Shown here: positions 53,084 through 64,000 of the stretch, in pieces
Numbering within the stretch: the stretch's first letter is position 1
How the letters are laid out: each line of letters starts with the position of its first letter
Origin: Triplophysa rosa
Taxonomy: Eukaryota > Chordata > Actinopteri > Cypriniformes > Nemacheilidae
Assembly: GCF_024868665.1 (NCBI RefSeq)
Contig: NC_079905.1
Location: 8,701,022 to 8,765,021, forward strand
Direction of reading: 5' to 3'
Length of the DNA: 64,000 nt
Notes under the pieces: model-generated
What the model was told of the DNA's origin: nothing
The model's input: only the letters and a program-made list of their open reading frames with translations
Databases searched by the model: none
Translations under genes and position numbers: made by a program

Positions 53084-53457
53084 TGTAACGAGGAAGGGCA
53101 CGGTGCGAGGTCTCGCATCTCTTACGGAGGAGCTACCAAGTAAGGAAGGAAGGAGGCGGGAACCGGGGAACGTTCAACCAAACTTTTAATAAAATAACCA
53201 AACAACAAAACGAAAGTAAATGGCCGACAGCTACCTCACGGTCAACTGCCGGCCACACAAACATAAATAAAACTTAACACAATGTCCAGGCCTGGTCCTC
53301 TCTCGTCGTACACTCCTGTTGCTCGTCCTTTTATGCTTCCGTAGCTCCTCCTTGAGAGATGCGAGACCGGTGCAACGCGCAGCTGACACTCATTATCACT
53401 CGCGTCACCGGCCTCGCACCGTTCCCTCATGGCTCTCGTCCCGCCTTCCTCATTACA
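53084..53457. mobile_element. 374-bp LTR-like or TIR element
   Basis: TGTAACGAGGAAGG at the left and CCTTCCTCATTACA at the right (14-bp inverted ends, one mismatch; TG...CA form). Flanks GTAAC and ATAAC are a possible 5-bp duplication with one mismatch. Inside, GAGGTCTCGCATCTCTTACG-GGAGGAGCTAC and GTAGCTCCTCC...GAGATGCGAGACC are also inverted. It is much GC-richer than its surroundings and ends 288 bp before a csmd3 exon. Confidence 0.65.
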
Positions 53458-53694
53458 ATAACATTTGTACGAGACAGTAAAGGACAATTCATAATGCCCT
53501 AATGTTCAAATCAAACTTGAAAACAATTTTGATAAATTAAAAGATGTTTTAAAGTCAATATAAAACACTTTTACTACAGATCCCGTTTTTTCCTCATCAG
53601 CAGAATTTTGCAAAGAGCTGAATTTTGGCTGTATTCTTTCTCTTACTTTCAGTCAGCTGACAGGATTCAATTATACAAGAGCCATAAAGTTTAA

Positions 53695-54389
<695 letters not shown>

Positions 54390-56394
54390 TGAAATAAATT
54401 TGGAACGGCTGAATATAATAAAGGGGAGACAAGGGACAATTGTAACTATTTTTCTCATTGCACTATTTTTCTTCATAACTTACTGACTACAAATCTGCCT
54501 GCCATCTTCTGGTATTAGAAACATTTGTATTTGCCAGAATTCGCAGAACCATTAATACACTTGTAATGAGAACGACTAGCTCATGATATCAATTTCAATA
54601 CATGAAATCCTAAGTAGTGGGAGCAATTTTAAAATATGAACAATGTAATATATTAACCCATCGCATGTAGATTAAGTACCCTTCCCAAAGTAATACATTT
54701 ATTTTCGAAACTTTAATATTTTGGGCAATTTTGTGGCAACTTGGTACGACAATGGAAAATCAAATGTTTATTCTTGCAATTGATGTGTCTACTGATTTAT
54801 ATATGTATTTATATTTGGTCAAATAGAATATGTAAATAACCTTGTCAAACTCAGATTGAGTGAATCATCATAATGTATTCTTTGCTTTTAAATGAGATGA
54901 GCGCATTGTTAGAATCTATTGTGTCCTCTTCTCTGCCTTTCTGTAAAATACAACTGTTTGAATTATAATTGCATTATGCATAATAACAGTGACACTATTG
55001 TTAAATAAATAATTGCCGTTATATAAATTGATGCCAGTATGTACAGTATAAATGCAACATTGCAGTTCCATTGTATTACTGAATTGCTCCTTGGCAACAT
55101 AAATATTTTTCTTTTGCTGCAACCTATGGCAACATTTATATTGAAAAAGTTGATCTGTAAACAAATGCAAAGATGCCGCAAATGTACTACAAATTGTTAC
55201 TATACCCCAAAATCAATTGCCCTCATTCTCCTAGTCTGTTTTGAGCACTCCAAAAAGAGAGATCAAGAAAGTAAATGACAAACCGAGAGTTACTCTGAGA
55301 AAGACAGTGTTGTCCAGATTAGATTGCCATCATTTGAATTAACCTTTGAGTAACAAGCAAGTGATGGGGTCAACAATGCATTTCCCTTTGTCAAGTTAAG
55401 GTTAAACAGAGGAAGTGTAGCAGAACACAGAAAATACACAAGAAACTGCTTTATTTACAGAACCCTGAAAGGAAAGTGACTATTACAGAGAACACAAGAA
55501 GGAAAATCAAGAGATTTAAGAAAAACCAAGCTGAAATTGTACAAACAACCAGGCTTGCATCAGTCCAGATTTAATCAGACATCAAATGTTCATCCTTATT
55601 TTCTGATTGAATGTTCTTCAAATCCACCGCCAGTGACTTTAGACATCAAACGCCAAACGTTATTTACAGGACATGTCACTGTTTCTTGCGTAAGTGTGCT
55701 GCATGGATGCTTAGTAGTCAGCGTGCATAAAAGTGAAGCGGTTCCCACAAATCACTTTGCTTTCTGCAGAAGACATGGCAACTAACTTTCATCCCTAACA
55801 CATGAGCTACATTCACCCGATGCCTGCAGAGCCCATATCTTTGATTATCTCTCCTCCCTTAAGGTTTGGTAATAAATTAGTGTCTGTGTGATGAACAGCA
55901 TGCCATTCAGTATAATGAGAGTGATTGACTGAAGTAACAGGACAAAAGAGAGAGTGAATATTCTTAAGTACAGGAGCAGAGAGATAAAACAGAGCTGATT
56001 ACTGTATGATATCCTAGCGAGAGACCTGCAAAATACTGCAGATTGCATCAGATTTCTCTTTTTTTTCTCTTTAAACCTATTATTATTTATTTTTAATGTA
56101 GCAGAGAGGCTTGCCATTTTAGCCATTTTGAATTATTTCTAAGCACGTTTTAGAATGTCATGGCCATACATTAGAGTGAAATAAACAAATAGAGCGTATA
56201 ATGTGATATACAGGTACAATATAAATCATAGGCTCTGTGAACACATTCATTCATTCTTTGAAAGACATATGAAGCTTTTCCATTGTATCGGTCCCAATAC
56301 TGTAGTTTATTACTTGTCATGCCAGGCTTTTACGTGACAGATTCATTTTAACATGAAACAGACATGGTGACTGTAATCAAATTTTAAAAAGTCC

Positions 56395-56721
56395 ATGAAA
56401 GGGATAGTTCACCCAAAAAAGAAATTTCTGTCATCATTCACTCTCCCTCTTGCCATTTCGAACCTGTATGACTTTCTTTCTTCCGCAGAACACAGAAGAA
56501 GATATTCTGAAGAAAGTTGGTAACCGAACAGCTCTGTCACCATTCACTTCTATTGTATAGACACAAAACCAATGCAAGTGAATGGGTGCCGGTTAACAAC
56601 ATTTTTGGAAATATCTTCTTTTGTGTTCTGGAGAAGACAGAAATCCATACAGGATTGAAATGACAAGAGGGTAGGAAAATGACGACAGAATTTTAATTTT
56701 GGGGTGAGCTATTACTTCAAG
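56395..56721. mobile_element. TTAA MITE, short subtype
   Basis: GAAAGGGATAGTTCACCCAA at the left, TTTTGGGGTGAGCTATTACTT at the right; terminal TTAA is lost on both sides. The interior matches 17304 and 60170. Confidence 0.75.
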
Positions 56722-58066
56722 TTCGCTGGTAGCTATGCACAATGATTTGGTTAGTTTCATTTTTATTTGCATTTAGCATTGCATTTCTGCCCTGGAGCAC
56801 AGCAGAGATGCATTGTTTATCTCATCTATGTAGTGCGCTTACAATATAATACTCACGTCTATGACAAATGAAGAATCTACATGCCTCATTACTGGTGTTT
56901 ATGGGGCCAAAATTTGCCACCTGAGTTTAGTTTAATAGAGAACTTTTGTATATGCGTATTACCTTTGAATATATATCATGTTCTTACTCTTGAGACAATT
57001 TTAATGACAAAAACTTTTTTCAATTAATGTATTTTGCTAGAAATGAATGTTAGTTCAGGCGCATATAATTATTCATCACGTACGTGATTTGTAATAACAC
57101 ACACACAATACAAATTTTCTTTTCCTAACTCTGTCATTTTTATTGTTGAAGGTATAAGACCAAAACAGTGACCAGGCATTGCTTTACATTTTGCAATTTA
57201 TAGCATTATTTAATGGAGCAGTGTTGGTGTAAAAATGTGTTTTTTATGATACTGTGCCTTGACATGTGTTCACTAATGTGCAATAATCTTTTATTACTGT
57301 ACATCCCTTTAATGGTAGAATTTCATTTTTATATCTGCAAATATGCATGTTAATAACCAAGGACAGTCCACTGTTTTACTTTTCTTTAACAGTTCTTTGA
57401 GTGGTGGTAGCATGAAACCTATACTTGGAACTTCAACTTTGTATCTAGCAAGTTGCTTAAACACCGCTGAATGTATGGGAAAGTGAGTAGTAAGGGTTTT
57501 GAATATAGACTAATTGCACCAGTATCTACCTTCAAAAGTAAATACTGACACTCTAATGGCCTGTTTTTGAACCTTTTCAAAGTAAACTTCCAATTAAACT
57601 TTCTTCAGAAGCGCTCATACATTAAGCAAGTTTTTAGTGTGGTTGCAATTGATTATCTATAGCCGAGTCCTGTGTCCTTGTGCACACTTTCAACACACTA
57701 GGAAATACCACTGTCATTACCATCCTTTGAAAATAACTCTGTGTGCATTTTGTTTTTCAAACTCTTTGACACAGTTAAAAAAACAAATTGATCTAAATGT
57801 TTTAGGAAATAATAGGGGCAGGATCTGTCATAGAGTCGGTCTGTGTGCCCGTGACTCACGTGCACTTGTGTTAAAAGCAGTCAAATTAGATTTTCCTGGA
57901 TCTACATACAGTATGTACTTTTTAAGATGTTTGGTGTGTAAATTAGATAACAACAGCTAAAATCATGTGTTTGTTAGTATCAGAGAAGAAAGTAAAGACA
58001 TGGTCAATTAATATTTACTATTACCAGACTGGAATACAATCTGTCTTTCATGAAACAGCATTTGGG

Positions 58067-58138
58067 TTTGGATTGTAATGACAAAGGTAAGCGAGTGATA
58101 ACAGAATTTCTGTTTTTGAGTGAACTATCCCTTTAACG
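58067..58138. repeat. MITE right-end fragment
   Basis: GATAACAGAATTTCTGTTTT then GAGTGAACTATCCCTTTAA: only the right terminus of the MITE family. Confidence 0.65.
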
Positions 58139-60169
58139 TTGTAAGTTGTTAGACCAATGATGACAAAAGTTGCAGACATTGAGGGGTTTTATTTAAGATG
58201 GGTCATATTAAAATAATATAAAAAGAACGAGAAATCATTTAAAAGTGATGCATTTAAAATTGCAATAATATTGTTGTTGTAATAGACTACCACAACCTAT
58301 AAACACACCTGAGTCAAAGCTACGCGGTTTAGCACATACTAGTGAAAGTCTGGTCATGTTTTTGTCTTGTCACGTTGACATTAAACACATAAATCATATG
58401 TTTTTGCCGTTTTGTATTTGAATTAATGTATACCGTCATTTGATCAGGTTTGTTATTTAAATGTTGACGTGCATCAAATAGTAACGGCAGACACCACATG
58501 AGCGTGAACTCACGAGCGCTCTTGAAAGAGGTAGAAAGCGACACAGCCAGCGTTTTGTGAGCGGCCCCTAACATTTCTATGATAAAACAGTTGGCAAACA
58601 TTAAACATTTAGCTACTTACATCGCGCTCGTTCACAGTTAAAACTGACCTCAGGTTCGGCTTCTGTCAATGGCAGCTCCCACCTTCTTTCATTTGATTGG
58701 ACGGTAATCCTCGCCTTCCTTCATTTGATTGGACACCTCAATCAGAATGACATTGAAGAGAGCTGTGAGAGCGCTGATGTAGACCAGATCTGAGATCAGT
58801 TATCTAGCCTTTTTTCTACAATATTGGCACCACTTGTCCTATTAGGCAATCGTTTTACGACTTTTAATATACACCATGGAAAAACTACCGAGGTCCGGAC
58901 CCTTAATGGTGGGTACAGCCATGGTTGAAAGTGCGTTTTGTGTCTTCACGTCCTATAAAATTTGACTTTGCGATAATTATCATTTTCTTGAGAGAGATAA
59001 AGTCAGCGTTGCTGAAATGAAAATATATCCAATGGATACACAAAGGAGGAGATAAATTACTTGCCATTTTTCAATGAATAAGAAATGCTTTTGAGATTAA
59101 ATTTATTTATAGACTTTCATGTGAAGGCCGACTTAATGAGTCCCGCTGTATGGTAAATGCTCAGAATGCTCGCTGTGGCTTTTGATGTATTACATGCCAA
59201 AGTTCACCGATACTCTGTAATTCCCTGCTTATTGCAGAAAGAAAAACCGATGTACCAAAACTGTCCTCATGTGGGCTGTGTTTGCTTACATATACAACCT
59301 TTTGTATTTGGTAGCTTGTTAACACAGTCAAAGGTCTTCAGGTACACAAAACACCCATTACATTAAGCACCGCTGTGGCAGCGCAGGAGTCCCTTCTGAC
59401 GTTCTGCCCTGACACCCGAGCGTAGCGTTGTTTGGGATTATTCACGTGTCACAGGCGCCTGGAGACGATTTGCTCTTAGTTTTTTCTCGCGCAGTCATAA
59501 ATACAAAGCTGTAAATATGGCCTAACCTTCCCCCAGCCTCCCCTTTCGATTGACCAATGGAGTAAAGCATTGTGGTAGTCATAAAGAGACTGTCAGGTCG
59601 GAAATTAACGCTATACATCAACCTCTGGCCGAAGACCTCTGTGATACCTCCCGAGAAATGTCCCCTTCCCACACTTACCCACACCGTTTATTGTAATTTA
59701 GTGAAATTTTTCCTTTTCTTTCATGCATCTTTGCTCCGAATACGGATGCATGAGGGTGTATCAGAGGTCACAGGTCAACTGTGAATGGCTGTGCAAAGTG
59801 TCGGGGAAGATGTATTGCCCACTCCGGCAGAATGCCGCCCATTAAGCTCCTTCTTTGCAGATGCGAGGCATTATCTTGGAATAGTGACCCCCAGAATAGG
59901 TTTCTGTACATGGGGCGAGAGTTGTGTCCTGCCTGGCTGGCTACGCTTTTTAGAGGACCCGGACCGCTGCTTACTGAGACACACTGGAGCTTATCTAGGC
60001 AGAGCAGAGACTTCTGTTGGCATTCTGTTCCGGTTAGCCTCTACTAGGTGGAGGGAAAACTTGGATTGTAGAATGTCCATGGACATCAGACCACCTTTAG
60101 ACCTTTGTGGTACTTTTTAGTGCCGTTTTTTCCTCACTGTCTGAGTTTTGCAGGTTTCATAAGTTCTAA

Positions 60170-60488
60170 GGTTGAAGTCCAAAAATGAAAATTCTGTCAT
60201 CATTTACCCCTCATGTCATTTCAAACCTGTATGACTTTCTTTCTTCTGCAGAGCACAAAAGTAGATGTTTTGAAGAATGTTGGTAACCGAACGATGGCGG
60301 TACCCATTGACTTGCATTGGTTGTGTGTCCATACAATAAAAGTGAATGGGTACCGCCCTCATTCGGTTACCAACATTCTTCAAAATATCTACTTTTGTGT
60401 TCTGCAGAATTAAGAAAGTTACACGCAGGTTTGAATAACACAGGGGTTAGTAAATGATGACATCATTTTCTTGTGAACTTTCACTTTA
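60170..60488. mobile_element. Palindromic MITE just upstream of the Sushi3 exon
   Basis: CAAAAATGAAAATTCTGTCA to TTCTTGTGAACTTTCACTTT. The strong stem is GAATGTTGGTAACCGAACG...GGCGGTACCCATTGACTTG (left, 60275-60318) with its inverse TGAATGGGTACCGCC...CGGTTACCAACATTC (right, 60340-60380). It ends about 52 bp before the acceptor AG at 60540. Confidence 0.8.
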
Positions 60489-60521
60489 CACTGACGGATG
60501 TAATGTTTCCATGACATTTAA

Positions 60522-61366
<845 letters not shown>

Positions 61367-61693
61367 TTCCATGCCTTTCCAACTTCACCGCCCCCATGGG
61401 CACAGTTCTCTCTCCGGATTACCCAGAAGGCTACGGGAACAGCCTTAACTGCGTATGGCTGATCCTGTCCGAACCCGGCAGCCGTATCCACTTGGCCTTC
61501 AACGATTTTGACTTGGAGGCTCCGTACGACATCTTGACTGTGAAGGATGGCGAGACCCTGGACTCCAACGTCCTCGGCCGTTTCACGGGAGCGGAGGTGC
61601 CGTCCCACCTCACGAGCAACAGCAACATTCTCCGGCTGGAATTTCAGGCGGATCATTCGATGTCGGGCCGGGGTTTCAACATCACCTATGCCA
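61367..61693 (+). CDS. csmd3: csmd3 exon, complete CUB domain 4
   Basis: A 327-nt exon between tctttcag and CCA/gtgcgt, phase 1 at both ends, encoding all of CUB4 in 109 codons. Landmarks in order: FPCLSNFTAPMGTVLSPDYP (first cysteine), NCVW (second cysteine), RIHLAFNDFDLEAPYDILTV, GAEVPSHLTSNS and LEFQADHSMSGRGFNITY. The three putative calcium ligands can be placed, and two N-glycosylation sequons are visible (NFT and NIT). The donor gtgcgt is weaker than the gtgagt/gtaagt sites of the other exons, but the match to the family ends exactly there. It is GC-richer than the surrounding intron. The next Sushi exon was not found before the window end. Confidence 0.95.
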
Positions 61694-62812
61694 GTGCGTT
61701 GACCTCTTCTGAATGGAGTTTTAATCTGCATTTTGTCTGCATGGAGCATTTATTAATATGCCAAGCATGAATTCTGCATGAGACTTGCATAATGTTCATT
61801 TTGAGCATGTTATTGTGAATGGGATATTACCGATAGTTGTCGTTATTGCTTTTTCCTTAACAGGTAATCAACATTTTGGAGGCTTAATGATAATAGGACT
61901 TATTGATGCATATCTGTGCGGGATTTGTTTTAATGGGTATAATTTAGCGCATTCAGAGGTCTTACAGACATAACGTGCTGTGAAAATTCATTGTGACAAA
62001 AACGCCCTAAACAAAAGGGTGTTTGTTTATTGCGACTTCCAGACGTGTCTAATGCAAATAGATGAGCCTACGGAGCTGTTGCGTCCCTCAGTTCCACCAA
62101 ATCCCTCCTCCACGCCTCATTAGCACATACATGACTTTAATCTGTGCAGTGACGTCTCGATGGTCTTTTCTAAAGGAGATGTAAAATGTCACGATAATCC
62201 ATCAAAGTCTTCAAAGTGGACATCAGTTTGCATGCTTATTAGGCGTGCTACTGTAGTCAGTTGGACCGAACGGTAATATCGGGTTTTTGAACAGCGAACC
62301 GTTGTGCGTAAAGAGCTGTCAGGACTGTGATGGAGCACTGTTAAATCTGTATTCGATCTGACAAACGTCATGTCCTTCTTGTTGGCCTTTCCTGTCACTA
62401 AACATCCATCAGACACTTGGTCTGTTGTGGGGACAGCAGTATTCCTGGCCATTCGCCTTGAGCATATGCTTTATAAAGTTATGATAAAAACAACTGGAAG
62501 GTCAATAACACTAAGGAGACTAATAAACAAGCCTTGGGTAAAAGCATGCCTTTAAGATTTGAAGTACCCCGAATCCTCGTTGCTTTGAGCACGAGAAAAA
62601 TTGAAGAGGAACACTTGGGCTGAAGTGTCGTTCAGATTTGACTAAGAACCTAGTTTTTAACTAGTCTGCTTGTGGGCAGTAATGGCATTTTTGTCACCGG
62701 AATGGTCATTTTTGTTGCCTTTATGAATAATTTTGTTTTAGTGACATTGTGGTGTTATAGTTCTAAAATTGTAATATTTCATCATGATTCATTTCTAATT
62801 GCGATTAATTTG

Positions 62813-63008
62813 GTTTGGTTCCAAAATGAGATAACAAAAAATCATGTTTTTTTATTGTGCATTCCAGTTAATATCAATCAAGCTGCAGTTGGTTTGTTTT
62901 GATTTAAGCCATAACTCAAAAAATACAGCTAACTGACACAATAAAACATGATAACATAATAAAAAACATGATTTTTGAAAACAGAGTTTTCTCATTTTGG
63001 AACCAAAC
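62813..63008. mobile_element. 196-bp hairpin MITE
   Basis: GTTTGGTTCCAAAATGAGA at 62813-62831 is perfectly inverted at 62990-63008; a second inner pair, AAAAATCATGTTTTTTTA and TAAAAAACATGATTTTT, continues the stem. No known family name comes to mind. Confidence 0.75.
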
Positions 63009-63191
63009 ACTTCATATGTATATAAATTGTGTGTGTGGCGTGTATATTTATGTTTATAGAAATACACAAACATGCATGTTAAGTAATAACATACAGTATA
63101 TTTATGCATAATATTGGATAAGTATAAATATGTATATATTTATTATATTTACATGTGGGTGCATTTCTATAATATACACGCAACACACACA

Positions 63192-63450
63192 GGGCAGTTG
63201 TGGCCTAATAGTTAGAGAGTCGGACTCATGACCAGAAGGTTGCCGGTTCGATTCCCAGGGCCGGCGGGTAACAACTGAGGTGCCCTTGAGCAAGGCACCT
63301 TACCCCTACTTGCTCCCCGGGCGCTGCAGTGATAGCTGCCCACTGCTCCGGGGGTACGTGTGTTCACTACTCTCTGGATGGGTTAAATGCAGGGGTCACA
63401 TTTCGTTGCCTTGTACATGTGCAATGACAATAAAGAAAAATCTAAATCTA
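63192..63450 (+). mobile_element. tRNA-derived SINE
   Basis: The tRNA-like head has an A box near 63201-63211 (TGGCCTAATAG) and a perfect B box at 63245-63255 (GGTTCGATTCC). A tRNA-unrelated body follows (CCTTGAGCAAGGCACCTTAC) and it ends ACAATAAAGAAAAATCTAAA. It is a retroposon, not a functional tRNA gene: the clover-leaf is incomplete. The LTR begins directly after its tail. Confidence 0.88.
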
Positions 63451-63451
63451 T

Positions 63452-64000
63452 TGTCACGATCGTGGTGAGCAAGAACCCAATTGCAGGCAGCGGGAGTACA
63501 GGGAGAACAAAAAGACTTTATTTTAACAATAAACATAAAACAAAAACCTGCGATGGGGTGAAAACTAGAACAAGATAACAATACAAGCAATGGAGACGTA
63601 AACTAACTTAACACTAGACTCACATAAACTTGACAAGGACTTAACTAAACTAAACACTTACTACATCAGACGAAACAGCAACAAGAGGCACAGGCATTAC
63701 AGGGAACGTAGAACGCACACCATACACATACAATGACCGAACACAGGACAATGAAACAAGAGGGTATTTATAGGAAACACAAACGAGGGATAACGACATG
63801 GGGCAGGTGTGAGACATTAAACACTCAGGGAAAGATAACGAGGAAACAAGAGGGATGGGGCCAATGACAAGACACTGGAGAGAACGTATATTATTGTCAA
63901 ACGGACAATAATATGTTTCTCTCCACACATAACCAAAGACTTTGTCATGGCTCTGCTACAGGACCAAGAAAAACATGACTAAGGAAGCAGAGCCATGACA
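63452..64000 (-). mobile_element. LTR of the same family as the window-start element
   Basis: 549 bp beginning TGTCACGATCG and ending CAGAGCCATGACA exactly at the window end. On the minus strand it has a TATAAA box (63767-63772) and AATAAA (63517-63522) as in the 1539-2094 LTR. It differs from that LTR at several positions, so it is a separate insertion. Whether it is solo or followed by an internal region cannot be seen. Confidence 0.85.

Larger units (their letters stand above)
61694..64000 (+). other. csmd3: csmd3 intron (5' part), after CUB4
   Basis: The first 2.3 kb of the intron following CUB4. From 61694 to 62812 I see nothing recognisable. After that come a hairpin MITE, a SINE and an LTR that reaches the window end. 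The next expected module (Sushi4) is not visible. Confidence 0.8.

Noticed and set aside
61694..61770. Continuation of the CUB4 reading frame past 61693
   Set aside because: The frame stays open to 61770 but family similarity stops at FNITYA and a GT donor is present; the rest is intron.
63192..63270. tRNA gene
   Set aside because: A and B boxes are present but the sequence does not fold as a full tRNA and is followed by a SINE body and tail.

Overview
This window reads as intronic and exonic DNA of a ray-finned fish, most likely a cyprinid-type teleost. It is AT-rich, has canonical GT-AG introns, and is packed with TTAA-flanked palindromic MITEs, hAT-type elements, LTR elements, a tRNA-derived SINE and a decayed LINE. 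I see no bacterial, viral or organellar gene organisation. The species assignment is an inference from repeat content.

The one host gene I can support runs along the + strand through the whole window: csmd3 (CUB and Sushi multiple domains 3), a very large neuronal type I membrane protein. Nine consecutive coding exons are visible at 18507-18619, 29989-30066, 37281-37368, 38302-38426, 44772-44893, 53746-53849, 54272-54384, 60541-60723 and 61367-61693. They join without a frame error into 1253 nt (417 full codons plus one base at each end). They encode the end of CUB2, a linker, Sushi2, CUB3, Sushi3 and CUB4. Every module border is a phase-1 intron. The first and last exons of the gene lie outside the window. 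The choice of CSMD3 over CSMD1 or CSMD2 rests on remembered paralog residues in the linker, Sushi2, CUB3 and CUB4. I cannot say which teleost duplicate (a or b) it is.

Layout: 1-2094 is most of a young LTR retroelement in minus orientation. Its two LTRs are identical over the 227 bases visible in both; its gag-like frame is broken and it carries a coding minisatellite. 4150-6000 is a LINE reverse-transcriptase relic. 6640-8760 is a cluster of four MITEs. 11886-13465 is one DNA element inserted in another. 14519-15334 is a three-level nest (DNA element, solo LTR, LINE tail). 20533-28455 holds three copies of one 0.5 kb TTAA element and a 1 kb TTAA element with a fossil exon. 32976-33795 is a hAT element with TIRs, a near-perfect 8-bp target duplication and transposase remnants. 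43022-43517 is a solo LTR with a perfect 6-bp duplication. 45-60 kb is scattered MITEs and LTR-like pieces, one MITE ending about 50 bp before a csmd3 exon. 63192-64000 is a SINE abutting another LTR of the same family as the window start.

I found no CRISPR array, operon, riboswitch or stand-alone RNA gene. The 'undescribed' potential lies in the mobile elements and in how they sit in csmd3 introns, not in a new multi-gene system.
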